Origin: Paulownia fortunei
Taxonomy: Eukaryota; Streptophyta; Magnoliopsida; Lamiales; Paulowniaceae
Assembly: GCA_019321725.1 (NCBI GenBank)
Contig: CM033119.1
Coordinates: forward strand, 15,574,694 to 15,638,693
DNA: 64,000 bases
Direction of reading: 5' to 3'
A program made the translations under genes and the position numbers. This document shows, one piece after another, positions 1 through 12,882 of the stretch. How positions within the stretch are numbered: position 1 is the first letter of the stretch; every line of letters begins with the position of its first letter. The notes under the pieces were generated by a model. That model made no database searches. It was not told the origin of the DNA and saw only the letters and a list, made by a program, of their open reading frames with translations.

Positions 1-1215
1 AGAATTAAGTAGGAAGAAGAATAGAAAGAGGAAGAAGAAGACTTGAGAATCGAAGAGAGAAAGAAATTTCATTAAGCTTCAAAATTGATCACAGTTACAT
101 GATGTAATCATATTTATTTTGGCTAATTGTAACTGAATGAAATTAATCTATACACTAAGTTGATGAGTTATTCCTCAACCGACAAGTCGTTATTCTACTT
201 ATAAGAATGCTAGTTTGATTCCCGTTTCTTTCTATCCTTGGCATGTGTAACAGGTGCCTAAGTTGCAAATCGACCAGTGAGTAGGGTTTTGAAATCGACA
301 GGGTGGGGCGGACTGGGTTGTGAATCGTCGGGAGAGGGAAGGGTTGGACTCGGCGTGGTGGGCGATAGACTGGGTTGGTCTGCTAAGAGGGCGGGAATGG
401 GCCTAGGTTGCTCTACAGAGGGGGAGAGAGAGGGATGGGGCCGATGATTTGAAGAAGATGAATAGGTTCAATTTTTTTCTTTCTTTCCTTTTTTAATATT
501 TTTTATGTCTTTTCATTTAAAAAATAATTTATATATTATCTAAATTATTTTTCCCTTTCATTAACCAAATTATGTTTTGTGATTTATGGTTTTTTTTATT
601 TTCTAATTTTCTTTTATATTTTACCAATAATAAAAAATAAGTTTGATATATATATTCTTTAAAAATCTTGTTTATTTAATTTTGAGTTTAAATATATATA
701 TATATATTCTGCAAATATAACTATTATTAATATTTAAATTTTATTTAGCTTATGATGTATAATATGAGCAAACTTTAACCTTAAATTTTTCTCAAATTAT
801 TAGTATTTAAATATTAGTGAAAAATATATTAAAGGAAGTGTTGAACAATAAAATAAGTATATTTTGACCCAAAAAAATCATGAAAAATATGCAAAAAGGG
901 AACTTAAATGTTACTGAAATTGTGATATTTAAATAATATAAAAACTATAATTATTACATATCTAAAAAATATATAATATTACAAATAGCCCTAATAGCAT
1001 TTTTGTCTCAACATATTTTGTGAACAATAATGATGCGGCAAACTTAAATTTCCACATCAATTCTTTGATAACGTCATTAATTTCTGTGAAGTCAACTAAC
1101 AGTTGCAAAATGTAAGACGAATACAAACTGCAAAAGAAATTTTTATAATTTTAAAAGTTACTTGAATTTTTTTCATAATTTCATCAACTTGAGGATAATT
1201 TTTGCAAATTATATA
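1..1215. mobile_element. Mutator-like nonautonomous element, diverged copy (left end outside or lost)
   Basis: No gene is seen here. From about 250 to 1215 the order of sequence blocks matches the element at 36081-37584: a G-rich, C-poor block (about 280-445), then a GAAGATGAATAG-like motif, long T/A-rich DNA with an ACCAATAATAAAAA-like stretch, then the shared phrase ACAAATAGCCCTAAT near 980. The right end (about 1175-1210) resembles the inverted terminal repeat of the better copy (ATCAACTTGAGGATAATTTT), but the final GGTGAATTA-type terminus is lost. The first 240 bases could not be matched. The call rests on comparison with the other copy inside this window. Confidence 0.45.
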
Positions 1216-1230
1216 TAAGTAATTATATTT

Positions 1231-1967
1231 AAAAATAAATAAATATTATATATAACAAGACAGGTTTAATAGAACCCTTTACCTGTCCTAAACCCACTAG
1301 GTCCAGATGATCCCTATTTACATAGGAACCATTGACTTTCAAAGGTAAATTTCTAGTACAAATGAAAATTGGAAATCGAACACAAAATGAAACTATGAAA
1401 ATAATATGTTTTTTTTTCCCCTGGCCCTTTTAGAGGATATTAATTCATTGTCTCCCATGTTTATACTTACATGGTTTAATGGGTTATTTTATATTGGTCT
1501 CCGATATTGTATCAAAGGAGCAAACTATAGAGTTTTTAATTCTCCAATTAAATACATTTATTTACGGGCCATTTTTGGACTTTATTTCCTCACTTTATGT
1601 CTTTTCTTCTGTTTTTTCTTGTAATATCTACTTATTTTCTTGAATTCAGATGTAGTTATGCGTCTGATTCTACTGATGTAAGTCCTATTTCTCTACTTTC
1701 AATTTCACTTTATTATTCCTTTCTATTAATTGAATTTTTTCACTACTTAATCTTCTATTCTATATGTTTAAGTTGGTAACTTAAAGAGTATGCTTATGTG
1801 ATTTTTTTGTTCATTAAAATGCTCTTAAATTTGTTCTATCCAATGACAAGATGGAGTTATATTTTACTATCTGTCCTCACTCTTATATTAGACTATTTAG
1901 TCTTTCTATTCTTAATTATTTTCAAACTTTTGTTTAAAACAAAATTGTTCTTATATCGCTCTATAAT
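1231..1967. other. AT-rich intergenic DNA, no gene seen
   Basis: Open frames of 60-72 codons occur here, but they are hydrophobic Phe/Leu/Ile-rich translations of T-rich DNA, with no family match and no splice context. I see no regulatory or RNA feature. Confidence 0.6.
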
Positions 1968-1972
1968 GTTAT

Positions 1973-4101
1973 TGTTAGAGTAGTGTCCGACGTGTTAATT
2001 ATTCTGCCCGTTCTTATATTCTTGTAAATTATTTTTATTTATATTAATATCATTTAAATAGCAATCTTTATCTTAAATTTATCATAAAAATTAGATAAAG
2101 TCATTAGATCACTCGTAGCTATAGGGCATGGTTGCGCATATGATGGTAATCGTGGAATATGCCTCTAAGGTTGTGATCTTAAAACGTTCCAAGTTAAAAA
2201 TCAATGAAATGGGACATCATTGATCCCGTTGAAATTTGCGCATACAATGCAGGCTCGAAAAGAAGATGTATCGTTTCATAGGTATTGGTGTGAAGATACT
2301 AGTGCATGTATGCGGATGCTTACTAGAAACAAGTACACTGAACAACCCCATTTGAAAATTTCCAATTGGAAATATTCTATTGTCGAATGGAAATTTTCTC
2401 GTTACGATAGTGCAAAAATTAGTCCTTGGACTTGAGGCACCATGATAACCTTGTGTATGATATGTTGTACTTTGATGTATTTCCCAATTGCATGACAATC
2501 ACAAGGGGTTTATATTGTGTATAACATCTTCATGTATGAAGATTAATACGTGGCCAACAAAAGATTCGTCATCTATCTAAATGAATAGGTGAATCTCCTA
2601 TGTATTCCACTGTACTTGACTCTAAAATCCTTGATTAATGTTGGATGAAAATTAGACTTAGGGTTTTCTAATTATTCATCATCGAGTCAAGTTATTAGTA
2701 ATGAAAACATAGTTATTAAGTTAATAGGGTTTCGACTCAACATCCATGCTCTAGACTCAATCGGGAGATTAGATGATGAAAAGACCGTACTTGCATAGTA
2801 TTCGTAATTAAAATAGGTTCACACATTCAACTTAGACTAGGAGTCATGATTTATTGTTAGGTGCTTCTCATATCTTGTGAGTTCTTGGAATCAATGAGTT
2901 AATTCCAAGAGAATTAATTAATCAGAACAATTAATTGTTCAACTAAGTCACAAGAGTTATGAACCCACGGCTAACTTAAAGTGAATCTAAGGGTCACACA
3001 CAAAACTTGAACAAGTCCATTTCTAGCCTAAAAATTAATCCAAGTGTTGGATTAAATTAATTAATATGATTAATTAATGGGGGTTAAATTAATTCAAATG
3101 TGGAATTAATTTAATTAATTAATTAGATTAATTGATTGGACCTAATTGGATGAGGGAGCCCAATTGGAATATTTAATTAATTGATTAGGTCAATTAAGTA
3201 AGATGGATCTAATTAATCAAATGAATCAATTTAATTGATTGGATCAATTAAAGTATGGGTTAATTGATTACTTAAACTTAGACCCATTAGGTGTGGGCTT
3301 GTAGGAAGTCCATTAGAAAATTGAATTGGAAATCTAATTTCTAGAGAAAGTTAAATTGAGAATTCAATTTTTAAAAGATAATAAGAAAAAATGAAAGTTT
3401 TTATGGGATAAGAAAACTTACCAAAAAAGTTGGAGATAAGAAAGGAAGAAGAATCCTATATGGAAAGAACTTGTGATAGTCTTGATTGACAATCTTCTTG
3501 GATATCTTTTTTGGGGATTTTATTTGCAGATTTTGTGAAGAAAAATAGTTTTTATTTTTTAATCTCTAAAAATTCGTCTCTCCTTTCCTTTTAATTTTCA
3601 AAAGTTCACCAATTATTTATCTAGTTTAATTCTTGATTTAATTGTTGAATTAAGAATTAAATTAAACACCTAAAATATTAATTGTTAGTGTGTTCTTGTT
3701 TCAAATAAAATCTTTTTGGGATAGAATTATCGAATTGAAAACTACTAGCATAGGATTGGGTTGTGAGTAGGCATCTAAAGTGTAGATATCGTTAGAGGGA
3801 TAACATTTGAGATCCTATAAGCGAATCAGATTTCAATCAAAATGGTTTTGAATTGAAAAATATGGAGATACTTTCATTCAAAGATAACGATTTGAATTAT
3901 TTCAATCCCTACATCAGCCGAAGTGCAAATCAAGGTAAGAGTTTTTGAAATTTTATTACTTTAACTATCAGAAAAACGCACAACTAAATAATCGGGAAAG
4001 AGTTTCGAAATTCGTTTTAATTACATATGATGTAATGTATATTTATATTTTTAAAAAATTTTAAATTTCACTGCGTATACGTTTTCCGCGCTAACCCAAC
4101 A
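1973..4101 (+). mobile_element. Solo LTR (copy 1 of the window's LTR family)
   Basis: The segment starts TGTTAGAG and ends CCCAACA, the usual TG...CA limits of an LTR. It is flanked by a perfect 5-bp target duplication, GTTAT at 1968-1972 and 4102-4106, and is 2129 bp long. The end carries the TTTTCCGC motif often seen at plant retrotransposon LTR ends. No primer-binding site follows, so this is a solo LTR left by recombination between two LTRs. The middle (about 3040-3270) is a low-complexity mix of TTAATTAA and ATTGATTGGA words. Related copies lie at 4337-6238 (inverted), 44939-45804 (inverted), 45830-46906, 47746-49779 and about 49890-51530. The small open frames inside are not coding. Confidence 0.75.
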
Positions 4102-4336
4102 GTTATATGTCATAATTAATAATGCAAAAGACTGCTTATGAAATTTAAGTTAATAAACCAAATTGGGAATAAAGTATTTGCAAGTTATCAATTGCTAAAT
4201 TGATATGTGATATAAACCAAGAGATATATGTGATAAACATTGGGTTCACATACGACCCAAAATACACCGCGCAACATAATTTTAAGTTTTTTTAATATAG
4301 ATAAATGATAAATTTATTATTTAAATTATTATGTTT

Positions 4337-6238
4337 TGTTGCTATTACCATGAATTGATTATATAAAATTAATTATTGTGCGGAAAAAAGTCCAAAACTT
4401 TTTACATGAAGCTTCCAGCTTATTATAGGTAATCGTAAAACTATTCAAATTATTATCTACCCCCGTTGCCAAAATCAATAGTTTTTGAATTAATCAAATT
4501 TTTCAAAACTTAATCTGATACAATTCAAAATCCTTTGGATTAATTATAAATCAAAAACCCCTTGATCTACACCTTGAATGCAACACGACATGTAAGTTTA
4601 TGTTAATAAACTTTATTTGATTGTTTTCTAACTAAGAGTTAAGAGTACGAGTTTTTGAAGATAATAACAAAAATACTTTTATGGTACTTGATTTTTGGAT
4701 TCACAAAAATTAAGGGCGAGAAGAAATACAAGGGGAACGAAATTGCACTAATAATAGAGTCTAATTTTCGGTCCTAGGTAGTGCAGTTGTACCTACTTTT
4801 GGCCCATCTCAATGGTTCTGGATCCATCTCCAAAAGATAGTTTCTTAATACATGTAGGAAATTAATTGATAGTCACACAAATCATCTAACAACCTTGTTT
4901 ATTTTTTCTAATAGGATTAGAATTTTTCATCTTTTAATTTTAGTGGCCCTTGTATTTGTCTATACCCATTGGAACTAAACTTAATATTAACTAAGCTAAA
5001 TAATTTAATTAATTCATCGTATAAATTAATTAAAAATATTTAATTAATTAATCCAATCTATTAGTTAATTGTTCACTTCTCCTAATCTTATTAAATTTAA
5101 TTAATTAATCTAATTAATTAAATATTTGATTAGTTAGTAAAATCCCAATAAATTAATTAATTTAATTGGATTATTCTTCTTAGTAAGAATAAACTTTTCT
5201 AATTTAGTGTGTGACCCTTAATTTCATCAAAAAGTTAGTAGGAAGCTCACAATTTTGATGATTTCTTTGAATAATTAAAATTATTTCAATTAATTAATTC
5301 TATTAAAATTAACTCTGTAATTCTAGGAACCTACCAATCATAGTTAATCTTTAATAACATGCAATCAAGACATAGATATATGTAAAGCAGATGAATATTT
5401 TCAATTATAAGTATCATACAAGTAAGGTACTTTCAATAATCTTCCAATTAGATCTATGATATGAATTATTAGTCAAGATTAAATAATCCAATAATTGGTG
5501 TTCATTCTTACATACTTAACTACGAAATTATAGAATTCTATTTTTAACTTTCATTCAACTTTGCCAAATACTTCTAAGTCAAAAACTACTAAAAATAGAG
5601 AAAATTTTCTTATTCATCTAGATAAATGATGAATTATTTATTGACCACTTATTAACATTCTTACATAATTAAATTATATTTAAAATATTCATTTTGTGAT
5701 TATCCTTATAGTTATATTATAAAATAAGTACAACTAACTATAATAAAGAGTACTCTAGTACCTCAAGTTTAAGAATTAGTCTTATTATGTTATAACATAG
5801 AAACTTAATATTCAATAATATTTTATTTATAATTAGGAATTTTAGATGGAGTAGTTTAGTATACTTGTATTCTAATAATTAGGATCCACATATATGCATT
5901 AATATTCTCATACCAATATTCATAAAACGAGACATTCTTCTTATAATGTATCATATGCGCAAATCTTGTAAATCATTCATGTATCTTATCAATGATTTTT
6001 AAGTTTGAACTATTTAAGATCAAAGTCATATCAACATATTTTAATTATTATCATATGAGCGACTATTCACCGTAGTTACATATGATCTATAAATTTCATC
6101 TAAATTTAATTAATTATAAATAAAAATAAAGAATTATTAATTTATTAATATTAATTGGAAAAAAATATTTATTATAAGAATATAATAGCAGCAAATTAAT
6201 TAACTCACCCATTCAGAATACAATTTTTAGATCAGCAT
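4337..6238 (-). mobile_element. Diverged LTR copy 2, inverted relative to copy 1
   Basis: The reverse complement follows copy 1 block by block. The AAGGGTCACACAC word of copy 1 (near 2990) appears inverted near 5206-5218. The GTTCTTGGAATC...AGAGAATTAATT block (near 2882-2920) appears inverted near 5285-5330, and the block with the GCGCAAATTT word appears inverted near 5955-6030. The LTR 3' end lies at 4337 (TGTTG on the plus strand, with a CGGAAAA motif near 4381). The outer end is less clear; I place it at 6238, which gives flanks TGTTT and TATTT (4 of 5 bases alike). Only 235 bp separate it from copy 1, so the two make a long diverged inverted repeat. Confidence 0.55.
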
Positions 6239-6682
6239 ATTTCACTTAAGAAATTCTCCAAGTTTCATAAGCTTATTAGTTTTTTAGTTTGATACTATTC
6301 AATTGTTATTTTTAATCTTTATCTTAATATGGATATTTTCACATCAAAACTTATATATTAAAATCTAGCTAATTAATTGATTTCATATATGAAATTCTTA
6401 ATGTACAAGTTGAGTATTTTCCTTCACATTTTTTCTTTGTTTATATATATATTGGCTTTGGAAATTGAAACATCTTATCTTATTATCCATGATAACATCA
6501 ACCACTAGGATAAGTAAAAACAAACAATAAAATTGGTGTAGTCCTCTTTTATAATTTACTTTTATCCTTCTTTCATGTAGCAGGTATGTTGGTGTGATTC
6601 TAATTGTTTCAAGTTTACTAAATTAGCCTGCAGTATTTAAAGAATTCTTCTACAATTAATTTGGTAATTTGAGAGACTTTTG

Positions 6683-7131
6683 CACTGTAGGAAAAAAGAA
6701 TAGCGACAAGATATTAAAAGAAAATGTGAAAATTATTATTAATAATATATATTAGATGATAATAATTATTGTTTTATCATATCAATGGTTCTCCCATGTT
6801 TAATAGTGACAAAAACTAATATTTAAGTTATACTGTTAATAATTAGTAATATGTAGATAATATTTAATTTGTCACTATTGGACTTTATGTATAGTGAAAA
6901 CTAATGGAAAAAAAATATCATTATGATTTATAAAAAAATCTTGTTACCATTATACTTGTGTTATTAATTATTAAATGTGATAGCTCAATTACACTTTTTA
7001 TCACTATTAAATTTGAAAAATTATTATTATGATAAAATAAATTTTTTTGTTACTTTAATATAGGTAATTAGTAACAATTTTTATATTACCGCTTAATATT
7101 TTATCACTAATATTTTCTTTTTTTTATAGTG
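6683..7131. mobile_element. Small nonautonomous CACTA (En/Spm) element
   Basis: The left end reads CACTGTAGGAAAAAAG. The right end, reverse complemented, reads CACTATAAAAAAAAG. A 3-bp target duplication TTG lies at 6680-6682 and 7132-7134. CACT(A/G) termini and 3-bp duplications are the marks of the CACTA superfamily. The 449-bp interior is AT-rich and noncoding, with repeated GTCACTA / TAGTGAC words like the subterminal repeats of the larger element at 58065. It can only move with an enzyme supplied from elsewhere. Confidence 0.65.
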
Positions 7132-7134
7132 TTG

Positions 7135-10100
7135 ATGAAGTTAAAGTTGATTATCAAGGGAAAACTTTGTTAGTTCCATATTATTGTAAATTGATATAAT
7201 TATATGCTTATTCTATTACCATTTTCAGTATTATGAAAATAAATAATATTGTTGATTTTAATAAAATGAAAAATATGTGGTAAAAATATTCACAATTAAA
7301 AATTACATCCCATTGCAATGGATAGTTGAAAAAATAAATATGCATGGAAGAAAACGAACGATTGTAAAAGGAAAGTTGTTATGACAATCATTTTAGGAAA
7401 TTTTAGCTACTTATTAAAAGAATTCATTTTAGAATTCTAATTAACTAAAAAATTAAATATGAATATATGTTCATGTGGCAATATAGAGAAAGGATAACTA
7501 GTTCACTTCATTGTGCACATAAGAGAGACATGGAACTTCATTTTTAAATAATATAATATGATATGATAACTGTTTTATAGTTCTACTACAACATTATAAA
7601 AGAAATGTTTTTCCATCTTAATTAAACATTTTAAATTTGAACACAATTTAAAAAGGAAGGGACAAAAGATCAATATCTTGGCTTTCCTTATTTTCTTGAG
7701 AAAATCAGAAAATATTCAATATTTATACTTACTCGTTTCTATAGTGAACCAATTCATTAACATCCCATTGAGTCATATTTTATTAACACACCAACCCAAG
7801 TAAAATTACCTGCGCAAATGCTTTTTATGCAAATTCTAACCACACCCTTTTGAAGTAAAAGATTCATAAGATTTTTTATTTTTATTTTTATTTTTTTTGT
7901 GGGGAACGGGGAGGGGGGAGCCTTGGATTCTCCTTTAAAGAGCCCAGATCCACTAATTCTTATTTCATGTCACGCATATTGCATAAAGGAATGAATAAAG
8001 ATATTAATAAATGAAACAACAATAGGAATCCATCCAACCAATTTATTTTAATTTTTTTTTTTAATAATAATAATAATAAAGGAAAAGTGAAACCAATAGT
8101 GGCCAGTAGTAGGTTATGCCACCAACCTTATTTATTCTTATAGATATATATGCTCATGTACCATCTCAAGCCACATTTATAACTTGATTTTCAAGCTTGT
8201 CTGTAGGCTTCAATTATATGAGCTGTTATATGGGGAATTAGGGTCATTATGTAATCCACATTATTAAGATGGAGGAAATAAAAGAAAATTAGCTAAAAAG
8301 ACCAAATTCAAATAGTAAAGTTAAGTTAAAATAAAATAACGCATCACATTAATCTAATTACAATACTTTGTCAATATCAATTTGATAATTAATTATAATG
8401 AGCTAAAGTAATTTATTGATAAAGTTCTCTGCACCTTAAATATTAATCGTGGTGGGTTCGAATTATTTGTAAAAAAAAAATTATTTAATTTGACATAGGC
8501 ACACATCAGTTTAACTTGTAAGAGTTTCATTTGGACCACCACACAACCCAAAACTGTCGAACAGTAGATTTTAGCTAATTTCATATTCTCATAGAATCAT
8601 TTTTAAAAAAAATAAATAATCAAGTATAGAATAATTGACTTTTCAAAAATATTGCTAGTATTGAAAGCATTACAGATTTTTTTTTTTTTTCTTTTGGCAA
8701 TAAAAAAATTGTAAAACTTGGCCCCATTTAGTTAGGCTGTCTATTATGGGTGACATGTAAGGGCATGTTGTTTGTCACCAGCGGTTTCCATAGAAAATTC
8801 ATATCCGGACAAATGTCATATCCTTCCACATGTAGCACAACACAAAATCTTCTAAACCCTCCAATTCATTAACCACTTGATTCATGGGCCATACCCCTTA
8901 AAATATATACATTTAAATATAAATATAAATATATATGTATATATTCATAATTGACCACCACAAATTACTCTTCACTAACAAATAAAGGAGGAGGGCTACT
9001 TCCTCAATGAATGTTCATTCAAGTTCTTAGCTGCCATACAACAGAAAGGGCCTTGAATCATAAATTGTCATAATGTTTGGTGTTGGTTACTTATTGATCT
9101 TAACTCCATTTTTAGTTGAGAAAAAAAATTAATGCTGGTCAAAGAAGGTAGATAGTAGAGAGCCAATTATTCTTAAAAGTCTTAAAACTCTTATGTCGAA
9201 GGACAATTCGAATTATTAATGTGGTGGGACTTGTATAAGATCCACCATAAACAAATAGTTGTAGAACTTTTGATCCAATGACAATCAAAGGATCAAAACC
9301 ACATGGTGCTACTCATATGGGGTTCATTAAAATCAGAATGATTATGATTGTTTCAAAACTCATTACATTAGGAGCCATACTTCGATGGATCCCGCTGATA
9401 AATGATTCCTAACCACCATGTGGTAAGAGTACTGCAACAACAAGAATTACAAACAGCATGAATATGATGCAAATCCCTTCCATTTTCTTCACAATAAAAA
9501 GGGTCAAGAAAGGAGATTGAAATGGAAAAGTTTTTGGTGCAGTAGGCTGCTAATCACAAGTCAAGTTAGATTCTTGAAGTACAAGTGGAGTTTCATAAGT
9601 ATTGTTATATACAAAACTCCAAAAGAGCATTTAAAAACTCCCAAGTCCTGGATAGAGAGCTAATTCTCCTTCAAACATCCAGAACAGCTCCAAGCAAGTG
9701 AACATTATTATTAGGTTGAGAAAATTTAAGGTATCACTACTTCCTACTGCCTCAGCCGTGAATAAATTGGGTGTGTTCAGATTTTCAACGACCAATTCTT
9801 CTTACAAAAGAATATACCCAAAAAAACAAAAGAATCCAAATAAGAAAGAAGAACTAGAAAACAAGACAAGAATACCAATGAACATCACCATTCTCTACTG
9901 TTTCCCTCTGGTCCAGGAGATGCCATACTGAAGTGCAATAATTTCTCATGCACTATTCTCCTACCAGGAGCGTTTTACGTTCAAATGTAGGAGGAAGGCA
10001 AGGCAAGGGCAAAAGCACTTTCATCCCACACATCAGGATTTTCCACAGCTTTTCACGTCCAGATTTTGCTGTTCTCATGTATTTTAGCTTCCAGTATCCA

Positions 10101-10164
10101 CATCTTATCCAAGATCATTGCCTACTGATTTACATGTTTGAGTACAATGCCCAATAACTTTCAT
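7135..10164. other. Intergenic DNA and 3' flank of the CSLC gene
   Basis: No gene is recognised. The 3' untranslated region of the minus-strand CSLC gene must lie in the upper part (below 10165), and the less AT-rich DNA at about 9640-10160 fits that. The open frames at 9698-9931 and 9948-10157 have no recognisable domains and lie where the untranslated tail is expected. A short G-rich tract follows poly(T) near 7890-7920, and an (AAT)n tract lies near 8064-8079. Confidence 0.5.
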
Positions 10165-12882
10165 TTACTCCACCTGCTCGCCAATCAAGTCTAGCCCCAC
10201 GAGCAAGAATGATACCCCTTGAAAGAGCAAGAAGTAAAAATGGATCCCTTGAGCAGACAAAAGACTTCTCGCTGAAGCTGTCAACAGAAGGAAAGCTAGC
10301 GCCAACTCTTTTGTATATATCCTATTGTGCTTCTTCTTCCGGGAAGCACGCTGCTCCTGCTGTTTAATTTCTTCTCGCATTTCCTCTAAATTAGGCTCTG
10401 AACTACCTCTTTGGTGCTTTGGCTCTTTCTCGACCATGGATATGAGATCACCCTCAGAAGAGCGACCGGATTTCTTGGTGACCACCCACTCGTATGCACT
10501 TCCAAGTTGGAAGAGGCCAGAGACCATGGCATTGAACTTGGTCACTGACATGGTGTTTTCAAAGAGCAGGTAAGGGACGATGAACGGAAATGACTTTGGA
10601 GCTGGCAGTATATTCAGAAATGACATGGTTGCAGGTACATAACAAACAACCCATGATGGGAGCGTAGCCTCCGGAATAAACATAGTCATCGGAAGAATGA
10701 TACAGAAAAGTGTGAATGAGTAAAATGGGAGTATTAGTTTTCTTAGCAGGAAGAAGAGAAAAATCATGTTGGCTTTCTTCCAAATGCTGATCTGCATAGA
10801 CCAAATTTAGAAAAAAATTAACATCATGAACTACATTCTATTCCATTTCAATAATGAAGGGCATACTTTTAGATAAAAAGGGAAAATGTTCTTCCTGAGT
10901 ATCTCCACATACCTTTGATCGAATAATAGCTGGCAAACAGAGCCGGAACAACTGCATTGGCCCAGAATGCCATCTGTGTTGTTGCTTCCTGTAAGCTTCA
11001 TAAGATTCCGGCAGTTCACACTGGCACTGAAAATTCAAATAACATAACCAACTTAAACTTGGTTCACAGACACATGGCACAGAGGCAAAACCACTCAATC
11101 AGTGTTGCAATTTCAAAATACCTCAATGTCATTAAGAAAGATGAATTTCCATCCATGAAGATGCGCGCGTACAGCAATGTCCATATCCTCAACAGTGGTC
11201 CTCTCCAACCAACCGCCCGATTCTTCCAATGCCTTTATCCTCCATACACCAGCAGTCCCATTAAACCCAAAGAAGTTGAGGAAAATCCCATTAACCTGCT
11301 GCTCTACTTCAAAATGAAAAGCCAAATTAATGAGCTGCAACCTTGTTAGCAGATTTTCATCCTTGTTCACAAATGACCACCTTGCCTGAACCAATCCTAG
11401 TTCCTCATTATCCTACAATCCAAAGTGAAAGCAGATGTTTATTTGCTCAACTGAACTCGGTGTACTTGTACTGACAAACAATCAGAGAGGTGGCATTCCA
11501 TGCATCTGGACAATATGCAACAAATACTAATCCAACCATACTAAGTAATTCCATGACAACATCAAAATGGACAACAAAATGGTTAACCAACGCAGATGCT
11601 AGTAATTAGGAGTAAAGAGAATCAGGAAAACACATTCAATCAATGCAATTCAAACTCTTAACTCCCTCATATTTACTCAAACTTGGAATGGTAAAAGATA
11701 CCTTGAAGTGAGGAACTGTTCTTATAAGAAAATCTGGGTTAGGCTGGAAATCGGCATCAAAAATGGCAACAAATTCGTAATCTTTGACATAGCTACAATT
11801 CATGGCAGACTTAAGATTGCCAGCTTTATAGCCCTCCCTAATGACTCTATGTCTGTATATAATGTTCGCACCATTCTGCTGCCATTTATGCACTTCCTCT
11901 TTAATCAACAACTGCGTTGTCGGGTCATCCGAATCATCCAAAATTTGAATCAGCAATTTCCCCTTAGGCCAGTCCAAATTACACACAGCGGCAATAGATT
12001 GTTGATAAACCTATCACAATTCAAAACAAACAATACACCACTCAATTCACACCACTAGTAACTTGTTTTCATTTCAAAAGACATACACTTCAGATTATGA
12101 AAGAGAAGAGGGAAAGAGAGTGTTACCTCTTTTTCATTGCACATGGGGATCTGAACTAAGACCTTAGGGAAATAACCATCACCATCTCCGGACTCTAGAT
12201 CTACAAGGCCTTGTTTGGCAACTGGTTTGATCTTCCTGAGCTTGATCCAGAAGCAACCCAAACACAGAATTAGCCTATCCAAGCTCTGGATAAGGAAGAG
12301 CACGATACACACATTGGCCAAGAACTGAAGCGGTGGAGCAAGATACTCCACCCTGATCAAAACCCACTTCGAATAAAGCGAATCAAACACACTCTTAACC
12401 ACTAAAGGATTTGCTAAAGTGTAAAGGTTCTGTAGCTGAAGATCCGGCGCTCCAAAATGCCACCCTTTGAAATACGCAGCCATTTCAAAACCAAGCAGTA
12501 TTAAAGACAGCCATAGGAAGGCTTTGATGCAACTGTAGAATCTTGACTTGACGGCTGGATTTTCAGCAGCCGAGGTGTCGGTGGAGTCAGTGCGGCCGGA
12601 GGCGACACGGCGGCGGACGATGGCGGCGAGGGAGAAGAATGCGGCGGCAATGGAGGTGAGGCAGCCTGCCGCTTTGTGGGCTTTCAAGAGGAGAACCCAA
12701 GTGAGCTGCTTAGCGTTCTTGTTGCGGCCACCTTTGGGAACCGCGTCATTTGGGTAGATGAAGTCTTCATCTGAGGGGGATTCTAGCTCCACCATAGACC
12801 AGTTGTTCGGGTTCTCCATTTTCACTACTACAGGTGTGCCCCTGTGAGTTTCCTTTGCCCACCAGTATAAAGATGGAGCCAT
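10165..12882 (-). CDS. CSLC12: Cellulose synthase-like C glycosyltransferase (xyloglucan glucan synthase)
   Basis: CSLC proteins are Golgi membrane GT2 enzymes that polymerise UDP-glucose into the beta-1,4-glucan backbone of xyloglucan. Reading leftwards, the exons are 12882-12127, 12010-11702, 11412-11122, 11026-10913 and 10791-10165 (stop TAA). All four introns are phase 0 with GT-AG ends, giving 252+103+97+38+208 = 698 residues, a normal family length. The N-terminus has the family phrase [20 protein letters not shown]. Membrane segments lie near residues 61-90, 120-138 and 183-205, with more in the last exon. All GT2 signatures are present: DDSDD at 277-281, DAD at 337-339, TVED at 428-431 and QQHRW at 467-471. 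The start is the first in-frame ATG of exon 1. The closest subgroup from memory is CSLC12; CSLC6 or another paralogue is possible. No break is seen. Confidence 0.95.

Noticed and set aside
1406..1983. Three hydrophobic frames in a row that could look like a small membrane-protein cluster
   Set aside because: Phe/Leu/Ile content follows from T-rich DNA; no domain, splice signals or codon bias support genes.
2217..2498. Minus- and plus-strand frames inside the first LTR
   Set aside because: Both lie inside the noncoding LTR repeat and are not kept open in the other LTR copies.
8450..8466. T-loop-like GGTTCGAATT word suggesting a tRNA
   Set aside because: No acceptor stem, D arm or anticodon arm can be folded around it.
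10325..12757. Open frames on the plus strand opposite the CSLC exons (for example 10957-11349 and 12548-12757)
   Set aside because: They lie antisense to conserved glycosyltransferase exons and have no family resemblance; they are frame shadows of the real gene.
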